A DNA stretch of 14,114 bases from JAICIG01 sp035532215 (GTDB lineage: Bacteria; Planctomycetota; Planctomycetia; Pirellulales; JAICIG01), in the NCBI GenBank assembly GCA_035532215.1, contig DATKRK010000079.1, positions 1 through 14,114 on the forward strand. Direction: 5' to 3'. This document shows positions 1 to 10,459 of this stretch, in pieces; position 1 is the first letter of the stretch; each line of letters begins with the position of its first letter. The notes under the pieces are model-generated. The model was not told where the DNA came from, made no database searches, and saw only the letters and a program-made list of their open reading frames with translations. Made by a program: the position numbers and the translations under genes.

Positions 1-1742
1 TCGGGCGCCGCTTGCCAATCGACCAGATGCAGTTCGACCGTGCGGCGGCCGCGGAACTCGTTGATTACCGGCCGAAAGGCGATCGACAAGGGCCCCTCGA
101 CGGCGGCCAGTTCGTCGGCCCATTCGCCGCCGCCAAAAGCCACCGCCCGCAACGCGGCGCCATGCTGCGAGAGCTTCAGCGACAAGTGACGGCCGCCCCC
201 GCCGATCTTTTGCGGCGGACCGGTCAACGAAACGCCCGAAGCGCACAACATCGGCCGAGGATTGGCGTGGCCAAACGGCGCCAGTCGTTCCAGGTCGGAG
301 ACGACCGGCAACGTCAATTCGCTGAAACCTACCTCTGCGTCGATCCACAGTTCGGCCGTCCGCGTGTCGCTGGAAATGGCGCCGGCGGCGTGCTCGCAAA
401 AGTCGGCCCGGAAATGCTCGAGACGCGACTCCTCGATCCTCAAGCCGGCGGCGGCGGCGTGCCCGCCGTGGCTGACGAGGTGCTGGGAACAGGCGATGAG
501 CGCCTCGTGCAGGTTGAAGCCCGGCACGCTGCGGGCCGAACCGACGCCCGGCTTGACGCCCAATTCGTCGAGCGCCACCAAGACCACCGGCCGGTGGAAT
601 TTCTCGGCCAACCGGCCGGCGACGATGCCGATCACGCCGGCGTGCCAGCCGCGGTCGGCCAGCACCAAGGCGGCGTCCCCTTCGGCGTCGAATTGTTCTT
701 GAACCTGCTTGTTGGCCGCCAGGTAAATGCTTCGCTCCAAGCTCTGCCGGCTGCCGTTGAGCTCGTTGAGATACTCGGCCAGGGCCGCGGCTCGTTCGGG
801 CGAGGTCGTCGTCAATAGCTCGACCCCCAGTTGGGCCTGCCCCAAGCGGCCGGCGGCGTTGAGCCGCGGGGCAATCGCAAAGCCGATATCTTCGGCGTCC
901 AGCCGCAGCTTGCGGCCCAGTTCGGCCAGCCGCATCAAGGCGGCCAGACCCAGCCCAGGACGCTCCTTCAGACTGGCCAGGCCGTGCATCACCAACACCC
1001 GGTTTTCATCGACCAGCGGGACGACGTCGGCGACCGTGCCCAGCGCGGCCAGGCCGATGGCCGACAGCAAAAAGTTCTTCATCGCTTCGCCGACTTTCTT
1101 GCTGCCGCTGGCCTGCTGGCACAGCGCCCAGGCCAGCTTGAAAGCCACTCCCGCTCCGCTCAGACCGGCGAACGGATAGGCCGTGCCAGGCAAGACAGGG
1201 TGAACGATCGCCTCGGCGTCGGGCAGTTGAGCCGCCGGCTCGTGATGATCGGTGACAATCAGCGACAAGCTCGCTTCGCGAGCGGTCCGGGCCTCTTCGA
1301 CGCTGGCAATGCCGCAATCGACGGTGATCACCAGCTTGGCGCCTTGCGCGGCCAGATTCTTGAGCGCATCGTGATTGAGGCCGTAGCCCTCGTCGATGCG
1401 GTGCGGCACATAGTAGCCCGCGTCGGCGCCCAGCAACTTCAGGCAGCCGATGAGCAGGCTCGTGGCCGACATGCCGTCGACGTCGTAATCGCCGTAGACC
1501 ACGATTCGCTCGCTGCGAGCGATCGCCGCCGAAATGCGTTCCACAGCCGCGGGAATGCCCGGCAGTTCGCCTGGATCGCGAAGCGCGGTCAGCTTGGGAT
1601 CGAGAAAGTTGCGGGCCTGGACCGGATCGGCCAGCCCGCGGCAGATCAACAGCCGCGCAACAACCGGCGAAATCCCCGCGGCTTGCGCCAGGCCAGCGAT
1701 GCGGGCCGAATCGTGGGGATGGATGCGCCAGCGTTTGGCCAT
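1..1742 (-). CDS. recJ: RecJ single-stranded-DNA 5'-3' exonuclease, C-terminus cut by window edge
   Basis: RecJ degrades single-stranded DNA 5' to 3' in recombinational and mismatch repair. I translated this frame directly; it is open from the ATG at 1742 to the window edge (580 codons, no stop), so only a short C-terminal piece is likely missing, as RecJ proteins are usually about 560-600 aa. Visible motifs, in order: VYGDYDVDGM at residues 82-91 (DHH-family motif I), VTDHHEP with D165-H166-H167 (the DHH signature, metal binding), and SHGGHAAAAGL with H425-G426-G427-H428 (DHHA1 motif). The C-terminal part has the look of the RecJ OB domain. The start is supported by AGGAAG at 1751-1746, three bases before the ATG, which is close, and by the absence of RecJ-like sequence further upstream. 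It lies 51 nt downstream of rpmG on the same strand and may be cotranscribed with it. Family assignment is firm. Confidence 0.95.
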   Translation of the reverse strand, partial: MAKRWRIHPHDSARIAGLAQAAGISPVVARLLICRGLADPVQARNFLDPKLTALRDPGELPGIPAAVERISAAIARSERIVVYGDYDVDGMSATSLLIGCLKLLGADAGYYVPHRIDEGYGLNHDALKNLAAQGAKLVITVDCGIASVEEARTAREASLSLIVTDHHEPAAQLPDAEAIVHPVLPGTAYPFAGLSGAGVAFKLAWALCQQASGSKKVGEAMKNFLLSAIGLAALGTVADVVPLVDENRVLVMHGLASLKERPGLGLAALMRLAELGRKLRLDAEDIGFAIAPRLNAAGRLGQAQLGVELLTTTSPERAAALAEYLNELNGSRQSLERSIYLAANKQVQEQFDAEGDAALVLADRGWHAGVIGIVAGRLAEKFHRPVVLVALDELGVKPGVGSARSVPGFNLHEALIACSQHLVSHGGHAAAAGLRIEESRLEHFRADFCEHAAGAISSDTRTAELWIDAEVGFSELTLPVVSDLERLAPFGHANPRPMLCASGVSLTGPPQKIGGGGRHLSLKLSQHGAALRAVAFGGGEWADELAAVEGPLSIAFRPVINEFRGRRTVELHLVDWQAAP

Positions 1743-1793
1743 AATCTTCCTGATTCCAGCCGGAACGAGTTGGACGAGCGCCCGGGAAGGACC

Positions 1794-1958
1794 TTATTTC
1801 TTCTTTTCGACGTGCAGCGTGTGCTTGCGAAGCCGGGGCGAAAACTTGCTCAGCTTCAGCTTTTCGCCGCCCGATTTGCGGCGAATCGTGTAGTTGTAGT
1901 CGCCCGTTTCCTCGCAGACGAGAAACACGGTTTCGACCTTCTTCTTGCTCTTGGCCAT
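1794..1958 (-). CDS. rpmG: 50S ribosomal protein L33, zinc-free type
   Basis: A 54-aa basic protein starting MAKSKKKVETVFLVCEETGD and ending SPRLRKHTLHVEKKK, which is the L33 pattern throughout (the GDYNYTIRRK and KFSPRLRKHTLH blocks). L33 sits in the large ribosomal subunit near the E site. Zinc-binding L33 proteins carry two CxxC pairs; here only one cysteine remains (VCEET) and the second pair is replaced (SPRLR), so it is the zinc-free form. A longer reading from a TTG at 1979 is possible, but GAGGAG at 1974-1969 lies inside that extension and 10 nt before the ATG at 1958, so the ATG is preferred. The gene precedes recJ on the same strand, and a strong palindrome (2007-2060) lies about 50 nt upstream of its start. 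Confidence 0.95.
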   Translation of the reverse strand: MAKSKKKVETVFLVCEETGDYNYTIRRKSGGEKLKLSKFSPRLRKHTLHVEKKK

Positions 1959-1995
1959 GCGCTGTGCGCTCCTCGACAAAACGAATCCGAACGTG

Positions 1996-2074
1996 GGTCA
2001 GTGCCATTGTCGCTTTTCGCTCCGCGAAAAGACAACTTTTCGCGGAGCGAAAAGCGACAATACAAAGGCTGACC
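1996..2074. repeat. Perfect 25-bp palindromic hairpin element with flanking GGTCAG/CTGACC
   Basis: The left arm at 2007-2031 and the right arm at 2036-2060 are exact reverse complements (25 of 25) separated by a 4-nt loop, acaa. Each arm contains the smaller near-palindrome cttttcgctccgcgaaaag. Outside, ggtcag (1996-2001) pairs with ctgacc (2069-2074), with unequal unpaired stretches of 5 and 8 nt between. No reading frame crosses it convincingly. It lies upstream of rpmG and downstream of the small membrane gene, so it could end transcription of the latter, but no T-run follows on either strand. By form it resembles dispersed REP or small MITE-like elements; that is inference because copy number cannot be seen here. 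Confidence 0.75.
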
Positions 2075-2203
2075 TGCGGGCGGACGCGGCGACCCCGCCC
2101 TAGCCCGAATTGAGCGATTGTAGCCGCTCCGGGCGGCTCTCCGCCAGCCCCAGTTTTCGCTGGCAGTGGGCTAAATCTGTGTTGCCAGCTTTGAATTCGG
2201 CGC

Positions 2204-2377
2204 TCACTGGCTTCGAGAGTGGCGTGCCGATGTGATTATCGACGTGAGTTCTCTTGCGAGCCATTCGGCGTCGCGAGCTGCCCACTTCCGCCCCTGGAAA
2301 GCCCAGCCCGCGAAGAACGCCGCCACGACCAGCGTCAGCCAGAGCAAGGTTTTGATGCTGAACTGAGGGCGGGGCAT
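2204..2377 (-). CDS. Small single-span membrane protein of planctomycete type, unknown function
   Basis: A 57-aa protein that begins MPRPQFSIKTLLWLTLVVAA, followed by FFAGWAFQGRKW and a charged tail (ARDAEWLARELTS). A short basic N-terminus, one hydrophobic segment at about residues 8-28 and a charged, probably cytoplasmic or periplasmic helix make it a single-pass membrane protein. From memory, small proteins opening with this RPQFSLKTLLWL-like block are common in planctomycetes; their function is not known to me. The frame uses ordinary GC-rich codons and stops with TGA at 2204-2206. No clear Shine-Dalgarno precedes the ATG. The stretch downstream stays open in another frame to 2100 (ending ERLQSLNSG), so a frameshifted longer protein is possible; relatives of this type often have longer tails. 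Real gene likely, exact C-terminus uncertain. Confidence 0.7.
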   Translation of the reverse strand: MPRPQFSIKTLLWLTLVVAAFFAGWAFQGRKWAARDAEWLARELTSIITSARHSRSQ

Positions 2378-2760
2378 GGGACCAAAGGCTATGGGCTGTG
2401 TTCTGGTACTTGGCGTCGAAGCTTATCTCGTGGATAGACCAACGGGTATTTACTGCACACGGCAAATAGGCCCTCCTGGCAGCGATTCAGACGTTTGGAT
2501 TCCCAGCCTTTTAGGCCAAACCCAAGCCCGGGCGGCGTCCGGCGAAGAACTTTGCTGAGGAGCGGCACGAGCTTTGGTCGTCAATACCCCCACTGTTAGG
2601 TGGATCGGCGGCGAACAAGCGTTATTGACCACCCGTATAATAAGCTATAAGCTGCGCGGCAGGAAAATCTTACGCCTACGAACACCACGCGGTACGCTCG
2701 GCAGCGTATCGGCGGCGCTTTTCTTTTGGATCTGGGGCTTCGCGCCTCGGCTGATCGGCC
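2378..2760. other. Gap between small membrane gene and secA, divergent upstream region
   Basis: The flanking genes diverge here, so the gap should hold promoters for both. Short open frames in it on both strands have no recognisable domains and atypical composition, and I reject them. Towards secA there is an AT-richer patch at 2620-2655 with promoter-like hexamers (listed separately), about 110 nt before the secA start. No tRNA, riboswitch or strong hairpin was recognised. The secA leader of over 100 nt is long enough to carry regulation, but I see no specific structure. Confidence 0.5.
2625..2651 (+). promoter_or_regulatory. Possible secA promoter
   Basis: TTGACC at 2625-2630 and TATAAG at 2646-2651 resemble sigma-70 -35 and -10 boxes, but the spacer is only 15 nt. 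A perfect TATAAT also occurs at 2636-2641, without a good -35 box at the right distance. The patch is the most AT-rich part of the gap. The same two hexamers, better spaced, occur at 9277-9306. Confidence 0.35.
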
Positions 2761-6465
<3,705 letters not shown>

Positions 6466-6487
6466 ACGGTGGGGGCCGGGCCTAATC

Positions 6488-6552
6488 GATGGAGGGCCGG
6501 GCGCCCCCGCCCGACGCGATTGATGGAGGGCCGGGCGCCCCCGCCCGACGCG
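6488..6552. repeat. Two tandem copies of a 31-bp GC-rich repeat after secA
   Basis: The block gatggagggccgggcgcccc followed by cgcccgacgcg occurs at 6488-6518 and, identically, at 6522-6552 (period 34 nt). A partial copy (gggggccgggcctaatcgat) precedes it from 6471. Each unit can fold as CGGGCG-ccc-CGCCCG, so the pair lies directly behind secA as a GC-rich structured region. It may help end secA transcription, though no T-run follows. A weak hairpin AAGGG-agatcg-CCCTT followed by TT lies further down at 6599-6616. The rest of the gap to 6762 shows no gene. Confidence 0.7.
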
Positions 6553-6750
6553 TCTCGCGTGAGGGTGGCGGAGCGCTTTTAAAGGGGGATGTGGAGATAA
6601 GGGAGATCGCCCTTTTGAGATCGGCGGCGTAGACACCTTTCCCGAGTGCTTGAGTTTTGACAACGCATAGGAATGCCCACGGTTGTCGGTCCCAGAACTC
6701 AGAGGCGAGCCGACATCAACAGGTTGGGCGTCCGCGATATTTATGCGCCG

Positions 6751-6756
6751 AGGAGG
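6751..6756 (+). promoter_or_regulatory. Consensus ribosome binding site that sets the start at 6763
   Basis: AGGAGG lies 6 nt before the ATG at 6763. The frame is open upstream to an ATG at 6673, but that reading would add 30 residues without homology and would bury the signal peptide, so the AGGAGG decides the start. Confidence 0.8.
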
Positions 6757-6762
6757 AAGCCC

Positions 6763-7800
6763 ATGCCGTATTTCGTCCGGCTGCTGTTGTTGGCCATCCC
6801 AGTTATTTGGTCCTTTTTCGCCGAAAGCGAACAAGCTGACTCGCGCCAATCGGATGCGCGGGAACGTTCTTCGGCTTCGCTGGCCACGGATGAGGGCGAA
6901 GCCAAGGGAAAAGAATTACTCGGGCCAGGACTCGGCAAGTTCATTTTTATTGCCGGCGGTGAATTCACGATGGGCCGAGATAACGGTGAAAACCCGGACG
7001 AGCGGCCGGAGCACCTAGTTGAGTTGTCGCCTTTTTATGTGGCAAGAACGCCCGTAACAAACTCGCAATTCGTCCGGTTTCTCAACGAGGCAAAGATATC
7101 GTCCGAGGAATACTTTCTTGCCGAGGCGACATACCTAGCGCCTGCCATTGCTCGGGCGGATGGGATATGGACTTGCAGCGACGATGTTGAGAATGACGCC
7201 GCGCGTTGTCAAAGCTGGATGCTCGCTATGAAATACTGCGACTGGCTGTCGGCAAAAACGGGGCGGAACTGCAGGCTGCCGACGGAAGCTGAATGGGAAT
7301 ACGTCTGCAGGGGCAAGGAAGGAAGAACGTATCCCTGGGAAAACGACTCGGCGGACCTTGACCGCAAGCTGTGGCGCTGGCGGGGGTGGAAGCAGAAAAG
7401 TCCAAAACATATTTCGGTTGGTCAGTTTCCCGATGGCGCTACGCCAGAAGGGGTCTGCGATCTGATAGGCTATATGGATGAGGTCTGCGCCGACTGGTAC
7501 GATCCTGATTACTATGCCAAGTCGGACAAAAAGGATCCATTGGGCCCGAGTAAGCCAGGCGAGTCCAAACGGTACAGGAATGCGAAAGTTGCGCGTGGTG
7601 GTCTTGAGCGGCGCTATGTGTCGAAATCATTCGCCCTAAACTTTTTACGCCACTCGCAATTCTTCGGAGTGCTTCCGGGCGCCTATCTTCCGCGCGGTTG
7701 GTCCAGGGGGAAGACAGTTCCACCCAAGGATAGTCGCTTAGTCTACGGGCGCCTAGGTTTTCGAGTCGTCGTTGAAGAGAATCCGGCAGCAGAGCCTTAA
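6763..7800 (+). CDS. Exported SUMF1/FGE-fold protein lacking the catalytic cysteines
   Basis: A 345-aa protein with an N-terminal signal peptide or anchor (MPYFVRLLLLAIPVIWSFFA), a polar linker, then the formylglycine-generating-enzyme/sulfatase-modifying-factor fold. Signature blocks: FIAGGEFTMG at 62-71, ERPEHLVELSPFYVARTPVTNSQF after it, CRLPTEAEWEY at 170-180, TYPWEND, ARGG before the last third, and LGFRVV at 331-336. The usual GNVWEW block is replaced by GYMDEVCADWYDP. In true FGE the two active-site cysteines follow the RGGS block; here the segment reads RGGLERRYVSKSFALNFLRHSQF with none, so it should not make formylglycine. Planctomycetes have many such proteins, some thought to bind ligands or to modify peptides. 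Codon use is visibly less GC-rich than in secA or waaA, which may indicate later acquisition or relaxed constraint. Substrate unknown. It precedes waaA by 41 nt. Confidence 0.88.
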   Translation: MPYFVRLLLLAIPVIWSFFAESEQADSRQSDARERSSASLATDEGEAKGKELLGPGLGKFIFIAGGEFTMGRDNGENPDERPEHLVELSPFYVARTPVTNSQFVRFLNEAKISSEEYFLAEATYLAPAIARADGIWTCSDDVENDAARCQSWMLAMKYCDWLSAKTGRNCRLPTEAEWEYVCRGKEGRTYPWENDSADLDRKLWRWRGWKQKSPKHISVGQFPDGATPEGVCDLIGYMDEVCADWYDPDYYAKSDKKDPLGPSKPGESKRYRNAKVARGGLERRYVSKSFALNFLRHSQFFGVLPGAYLPRGWSRGKTVPPKDSRLVYGRLGFRVVVEENPAAEP

Positions 7801-7841
7801 AAAGGTCGTATCTTCATCTAACCGCTTCCCCGAGGGAAAGG

Positions 7842-9158
7842 ATGCCCGCGGTGAGTTATCTGCTGAATGCCATTTATCTCGCCCTGCTGGCCCTGGCCGC
7901 GCCGTGGCTGTTCTATAAATCGCTGCGGCAGGGCAAATATCGCGAGGGCTTTGCGGTCAAGTTCTTCGGCGCGGTTCCGCAGCGGACTGGCGACCGGCCC
8001 TGCGTATGGCTGCACGCGGTGAGCGTGGGCGAAGTGAACCTGCTGGCGACGCTGTTGGCGGAAATCGCCCGACGCCGGCCCGGCTGGGAGTGCGTGATCT
8101 CGACGACCACCATCACCGGCTACGCGCTGGCGAGGAAGAAATACGCCGGGTACTCGGTGTTCTACTGTCCGCTCGATTTTTCCTGGGCGGTGCGCCGCGC
8201 AATGCGCCGCGTTCGGCCGAGTTGCCTGGTGCTGGCCGAACTGGAACTATGGCCGAACCTGATCCTCGCCGCTCGCGAGCAGGGCGCTCGCGTGGCCGTG
8301 GTCAACGGGCGGCTCAGTCAGCGCAGCCATCGCGGTTATCGCCGCCTGCGGCCGCTGGTCGCCCGACTGCTCAGGCAAATCGACCTGATCGCCGTGCAGA
8401 ACGAAGAATACGCCGAACGGTTTTTGGATCTCGGCGCCTCGCCCGCCGCGGCGCGGATCACCGGCTCGATGAAGTTCGACGGGGCGCAAACCGACCGTCG
8501 CAACCCGGCGACGCGGCGGCTGAGCGCACTGGCCGGCCTCGCCGAGGACGACGTCGTGTTTTTGGCCGGCAGCACGCAAGAGCCCGAAGAAGCCTTGGCC
8601 CTGGCCGCTTACCGAGAGCTGGTCGCCGAGCATCCGCAGTTGCGGCTGGTGCTCGTCCCACGGCACCGCGAGCGATTCGACGAGGTTGCCCGGCTGCTCG
8701 ACGACAGCGGCCTTCACTGGCAGCGCCGCAGCCGCTTGGAGGTCGACGGCGCCCATCCGCAAGCTCGCATCCTACTGATCGATGCGATCGGCGAATTGGG
8801 CGCCTGGTGGGGCGCAGCCGAGATTGCGTTCGTGGGCGGCAGCCTGAGCCGTCGCGGCGGACAGAACATGATCGAACCGGCCGCCTACGGCGCCGCCGTC
8901 TCGTTCGGCCCCAACACGCGCAACTTTCGCGATATCGTCGGGCTGTTGTTGGCCGCCGAGGCGGCTGTCGTCGTCGAGGACGGCGCCGAGCTGACGGCGT
9001 TCGTCCGCCGGGCGCTCATCGACCGTCCGTTCGCCGCGGCGCTCGGCCAGCGAGCGCGCGAGTTGGTCGCCAGCCAGCTCGGCGCCACCGCGCGGACGTT
9101 CGACTCGCTGGCGCCGCTGGTCGAATCGCCCCAGGATTCGTTCCTTCGAGCGGCCTAG
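7842..9158 (+). CDS. waaA: 3-deoxy-D-manno-octulosonic acid (Kdo) transferase, GT30
   Basis: WaaA (KdtA) transfers Kdo from CMP-Kdo to the lipid A precursor on the inner face of the cytoplasmic membrane. The 438-aa length fits (about 425 is typical). An N-terminal membrane anchor spans about residues 7-25. Family blocks: WLHAVSVGEV with E64, matching the catalytic glutamate of the family; ELELWPNL at 133-140; VNGRLSQRS; GSMKFD; FLAGSTQEPEE, VLVPRHRERF and GGSLSRRGGQNMIEPAAYG with G339-G340-Q341-N342 and E345-P346. It starts at an ATG preceded by GAGGG at 7832-7836. That site is partly inside a small hairpin, TTCCC-cga-GGGAA (7826-7838). No other Kdo or lipid A genes are in the window. Whether it adds one or more Kdo residues cannot be told from sequence. 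Confidence 0.96.
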   Translation: MPAVSYLLNAIYLALLALAAPWLFYKSLRQGKYREGFAVKFFGAVPQRTGDRPCVWLHAVSVGEVNLLATLLAEIARRRPGWECVISTTTITGYALARKKYAGYSVFYCPLDFSWAVRRAMRRVRPSCLVLAELELWPNLILAAREQGARVAVVNGRLSQRSHRGYRRLRPLVARLLRQIDLIAVQNEEYAERFLDLGASPAAARITGSMKFDGAQTDRRNPATRRLSALAGLAEDDVVFLAGSTQEPEEALALAAYRELVAEHPQLRLVLVPRHRERFDEVARLLDDSGLHWQRRSRLEVDGAHPQARILLIDAIGELGAWWGAAEIAFVGGSLSRRGGQNMIEPAAYGAAVSFGPNTRNFRDIVGLLLAAEAAVVVEDGAELTAFVRRALIDRPFAAALGQRARELVASQLGATARTFDSLAPLVESPQDSFLRAA

Positions 9159-9171
9159 GCGCGGAAAAAGG

Positions 9172-9255
9172 GGAAAAAGGGGACATTCTACTTTTTCATG
9201 AAACCGAGCAAGGGCACTTGCACGTGCCGGAAAAAGTAGAATGTCCCCTTTTTCC
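9172..9255. repeat. 84-bp element with perfect 26-bp inverted repeats
   Basis: The left arm (9172-9197) and right arm (9230-9255) are exact reverse complements over 26 nt; the arm reads ggaaaaaggggacattctac then tttttc. The 32-nt centre contains a nested hairpin, ggcac-ttgcac-gtgcc (9214-9229 region). It lies 13 nt after waaA and just before the promoter of the next gene. Either strand ends in a purine- or pyrimidine-rich tract (ctttttcc on plus), so it could act as a two-way terminator for waaA. The structure suits a REP- or MITE-type element; mobility is inferred, no target duplication was seen. Confidence 0.8.
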
Positions 9256-9276
9256 GTGATGAGGGCCTAACTCGCC

Positions 9277-9306
9277 TTGACCTCGGTTGCTGCGAAAGGT
9301 TATAAG
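9277..9306 (+). promoter_or_regulatory. Sigma-70-like promoter for the membrane methyltransferase gene
   Basis: TTGACC at 9277-9282 and TATAAG at 9301-9306 are separated by 18 nt (17 nt if TTATAA at 9300-9305 is taken as the -10). The gene starts 36 nt after the -10 box. This is the best-spaced promoter candidate in the window. Confidence 0.55.
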
Positions 9307-9341
9307 CCGCCGACTCACCAGCGCGCCCAGGGAACGTCAAC

Positions 9342-9950
9342 ATGGAACATGCCTTGCCCAAGAATCGCTTCGAAAAAATCGCCGACTTCCTGGTCGTTCA
9401 GCGAGTGACGATTTCGCTCGTCGTTTTTTCGCTGCTGCTAATCAAAGATCTTGCGACCGGCGCCAAGCCGCACGATACTTGGAACTTGCACGACCCGGTT
9501 GCGGTTGGCGGCATGGCGCTGGTGCTCGTCGGCCTGGCGATCCGCTCGTGGGCGGCCGGCGTGATTAAAAAGACAAAGGTGCTGGCCACCAGCGGACCTT
9601 ACCGCATGTGCCGCCATCCTTTGTATCTCGGCTCGCTGATGATGATGCTCGGCTTTTGCATCCTGGTCAGCAATTTGTTCGATGCCTGCGTCGTGTTCGG
9701 GCCGGTGCTGGCGATCTACATTCTCACCATGCGGCGCGAAGAGCGGCGGCTGGCCGAGCGCCATGGCGAGGCCTGGACGCAGTACGCGGCCGTCGCCCCG
9801 CGGCTGTTTCCCTATCGGTTGTTCACCGAGTTATTCGGCATCCTGCGCACCGAATGGTCGCTGGCGCAGTGGCTGAACAATCGCGAGTACAACGCCGCCG
9901 CCACGACGCTCGTCGCCTTGACCTGCCTGCACTTCTGGCGGGCGATGTAA
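9342..9950 (+). CDS. Integral membrane methyltransferase-like protein, ICMT/PEMT family
   Basis: A 202-aa protein with hydrophobic segments at about 22-39, 51-72, 94-113 and 115-130. It carries the family signature GPYRMCRHPLYLGS at 85-98, and the second signature EERRLAERHGEAWTQY at 133-148 followed by PRLFPY. In isoprenylcysteine carboxyl methyltransferases and phospholipid N-methyltransferases these two blocks form the S-adenosylmethionine pocket at the membrane face. Bacterial members act on unknown lipids or peptides, so the substrate is not assigned. AGGGA at 9329-9333 precedes the ATG by 8 nt. A good promoter is upstream and a long non-coding gap downstream, so the gene is probably transcribed alone. 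The C-terminal region from about 160 on, with a final hydrophobic stretch, is less conserved-looking. Confidence 0.88.
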   Translation: MEHALPKNRFEKIADFLVVQRVTISLVVFSLLLIKDLATGAKPHDTWNLHDPVAVGGMALVLVGLAIRSWAAGVIKKTKVLATSGPYRMCRHPLYLGSLMMMLGFCILVSNLFDACVVFGPVLAIYILTMRREERRLAERHGEAWTQYAAVAPRLFPYRLFTELFGILRTEWSLAQWLNNREYNAAATTLVALTCLHFWRAM

Positions 9951-10042
9951 GCCATCGCAGGCGAGAGGTCTTTCAGAACAGGGAGTAATAATCCCGGTTA
10001 GCGATTCAGACGTCGTCCGAGCAACGGGCCGGCTAAGGGATC

Positions 10043-10073
10043 GCGAAAACGCGAAAGAGCGAAAACGCGAAAA
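10043..10073. repeat. Tandem short repeat gcgaaaacgcgaaa
   Basis: The 14-mer gcgaaaacgcgaaa occurs at 10043-10056 and again at 10059-10072, followed by a further partial unit (agaaacg). The sub-unit is cgcgaaa/agcgaaa, so the stretch is a low-complexity purine-rich tract. Function unknown. Confidence 0.6.
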
Positions 10074-10266
10074 GAAACGAACAGCAGAGCCGAGCGGTCA
10101 ACCAACCATAGGGCAAAGATTCCATCGCGGCCGCCGTCTTTTGGCGAGCGATCCTTCTGCCTGTTTCGCTTATTCGCCGCAGACTACTGCATTGTCAGGG
10201 CAAAATCTTAGGGCAGATCGGCTTGAGCTTGCGCGTCGGTCATCTGCATGCTCGCCGGGCGGAGCA

Positions 10267-10393
10267 AGCCACGGATGAAACACCGATCAAACGCGGATGA
10301 AACGATAGGGAACTTCGCCTTCGCCCGGACCAAAGTGGAGTCCAAACGCACGATGTTTCCGATCCGTGTTCGATTCGTGTTTCATCTGTGGCT
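10267..10393. repeat. Imperfect inverted repeat, about 37-39 bp arms, 127 bp overall
   Basis: The left arm at 10267-10303 (agccacggatgaaacaccga...) matches the reverse complement of 10355-10393 (agccacagatgaaacacgaa...) over most positions, with a few mismatches and a 2-nt length difference. About 51 nt of unrelated sequence separates them. Each arm itself contains diverged copies of a ggatgaaac-like unit. It looks like a decayed palindromic element. No open frame of note lies inside. Confidence 0.6.
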
Positions 10394-10459
10394 CAAGTCC
10401 GTCGCGCGTTCCTAATCTGCAACCAAGCGCCAACCCTGAGTCTTAATTCCGACGAAGCG

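Larger units (their letters stand above)
9951..10459. other. Non-coding gap with short repeats between converging genes
   Basis: The genes on both sides end here (convergent), so no promoter is expected. I see no plausible gene. The gap holds a short tandem repeat at 10043-10073 and an imperfect inverted repeat at 10267-10393, both listed separately. No classical terminator with a T-run was found after either gene. The long size and repeat load suggest a site where small elements have accumulated. Confidence 0.6.

Noticed and set aside
12..2072. Open frames of 268 and 413 aa on the plus strand at the left end
   Set aside because: They lie opposite recJ and rpmG, whose motifs are clear on the minus strand; their composition is typical of antisense reading.
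2450..2632. A 60-aa minus-strand frame upstream of secA
   Set aside because: No domain, no ribosome site, and it overlaps the likely promoter region.
6657..6662. A consensus TTGACA upstream of the FGE-fold gene
   Set aside because: No acceptable -10 box lies 15-19 nt downstream, so I do not call a promoter.
10043..10393. Repeats between 10043 and 10393 considered as a CRISPR array
   Set aside because: Units are too short and irregular, there are no equal spacers, and no cas gene is near.
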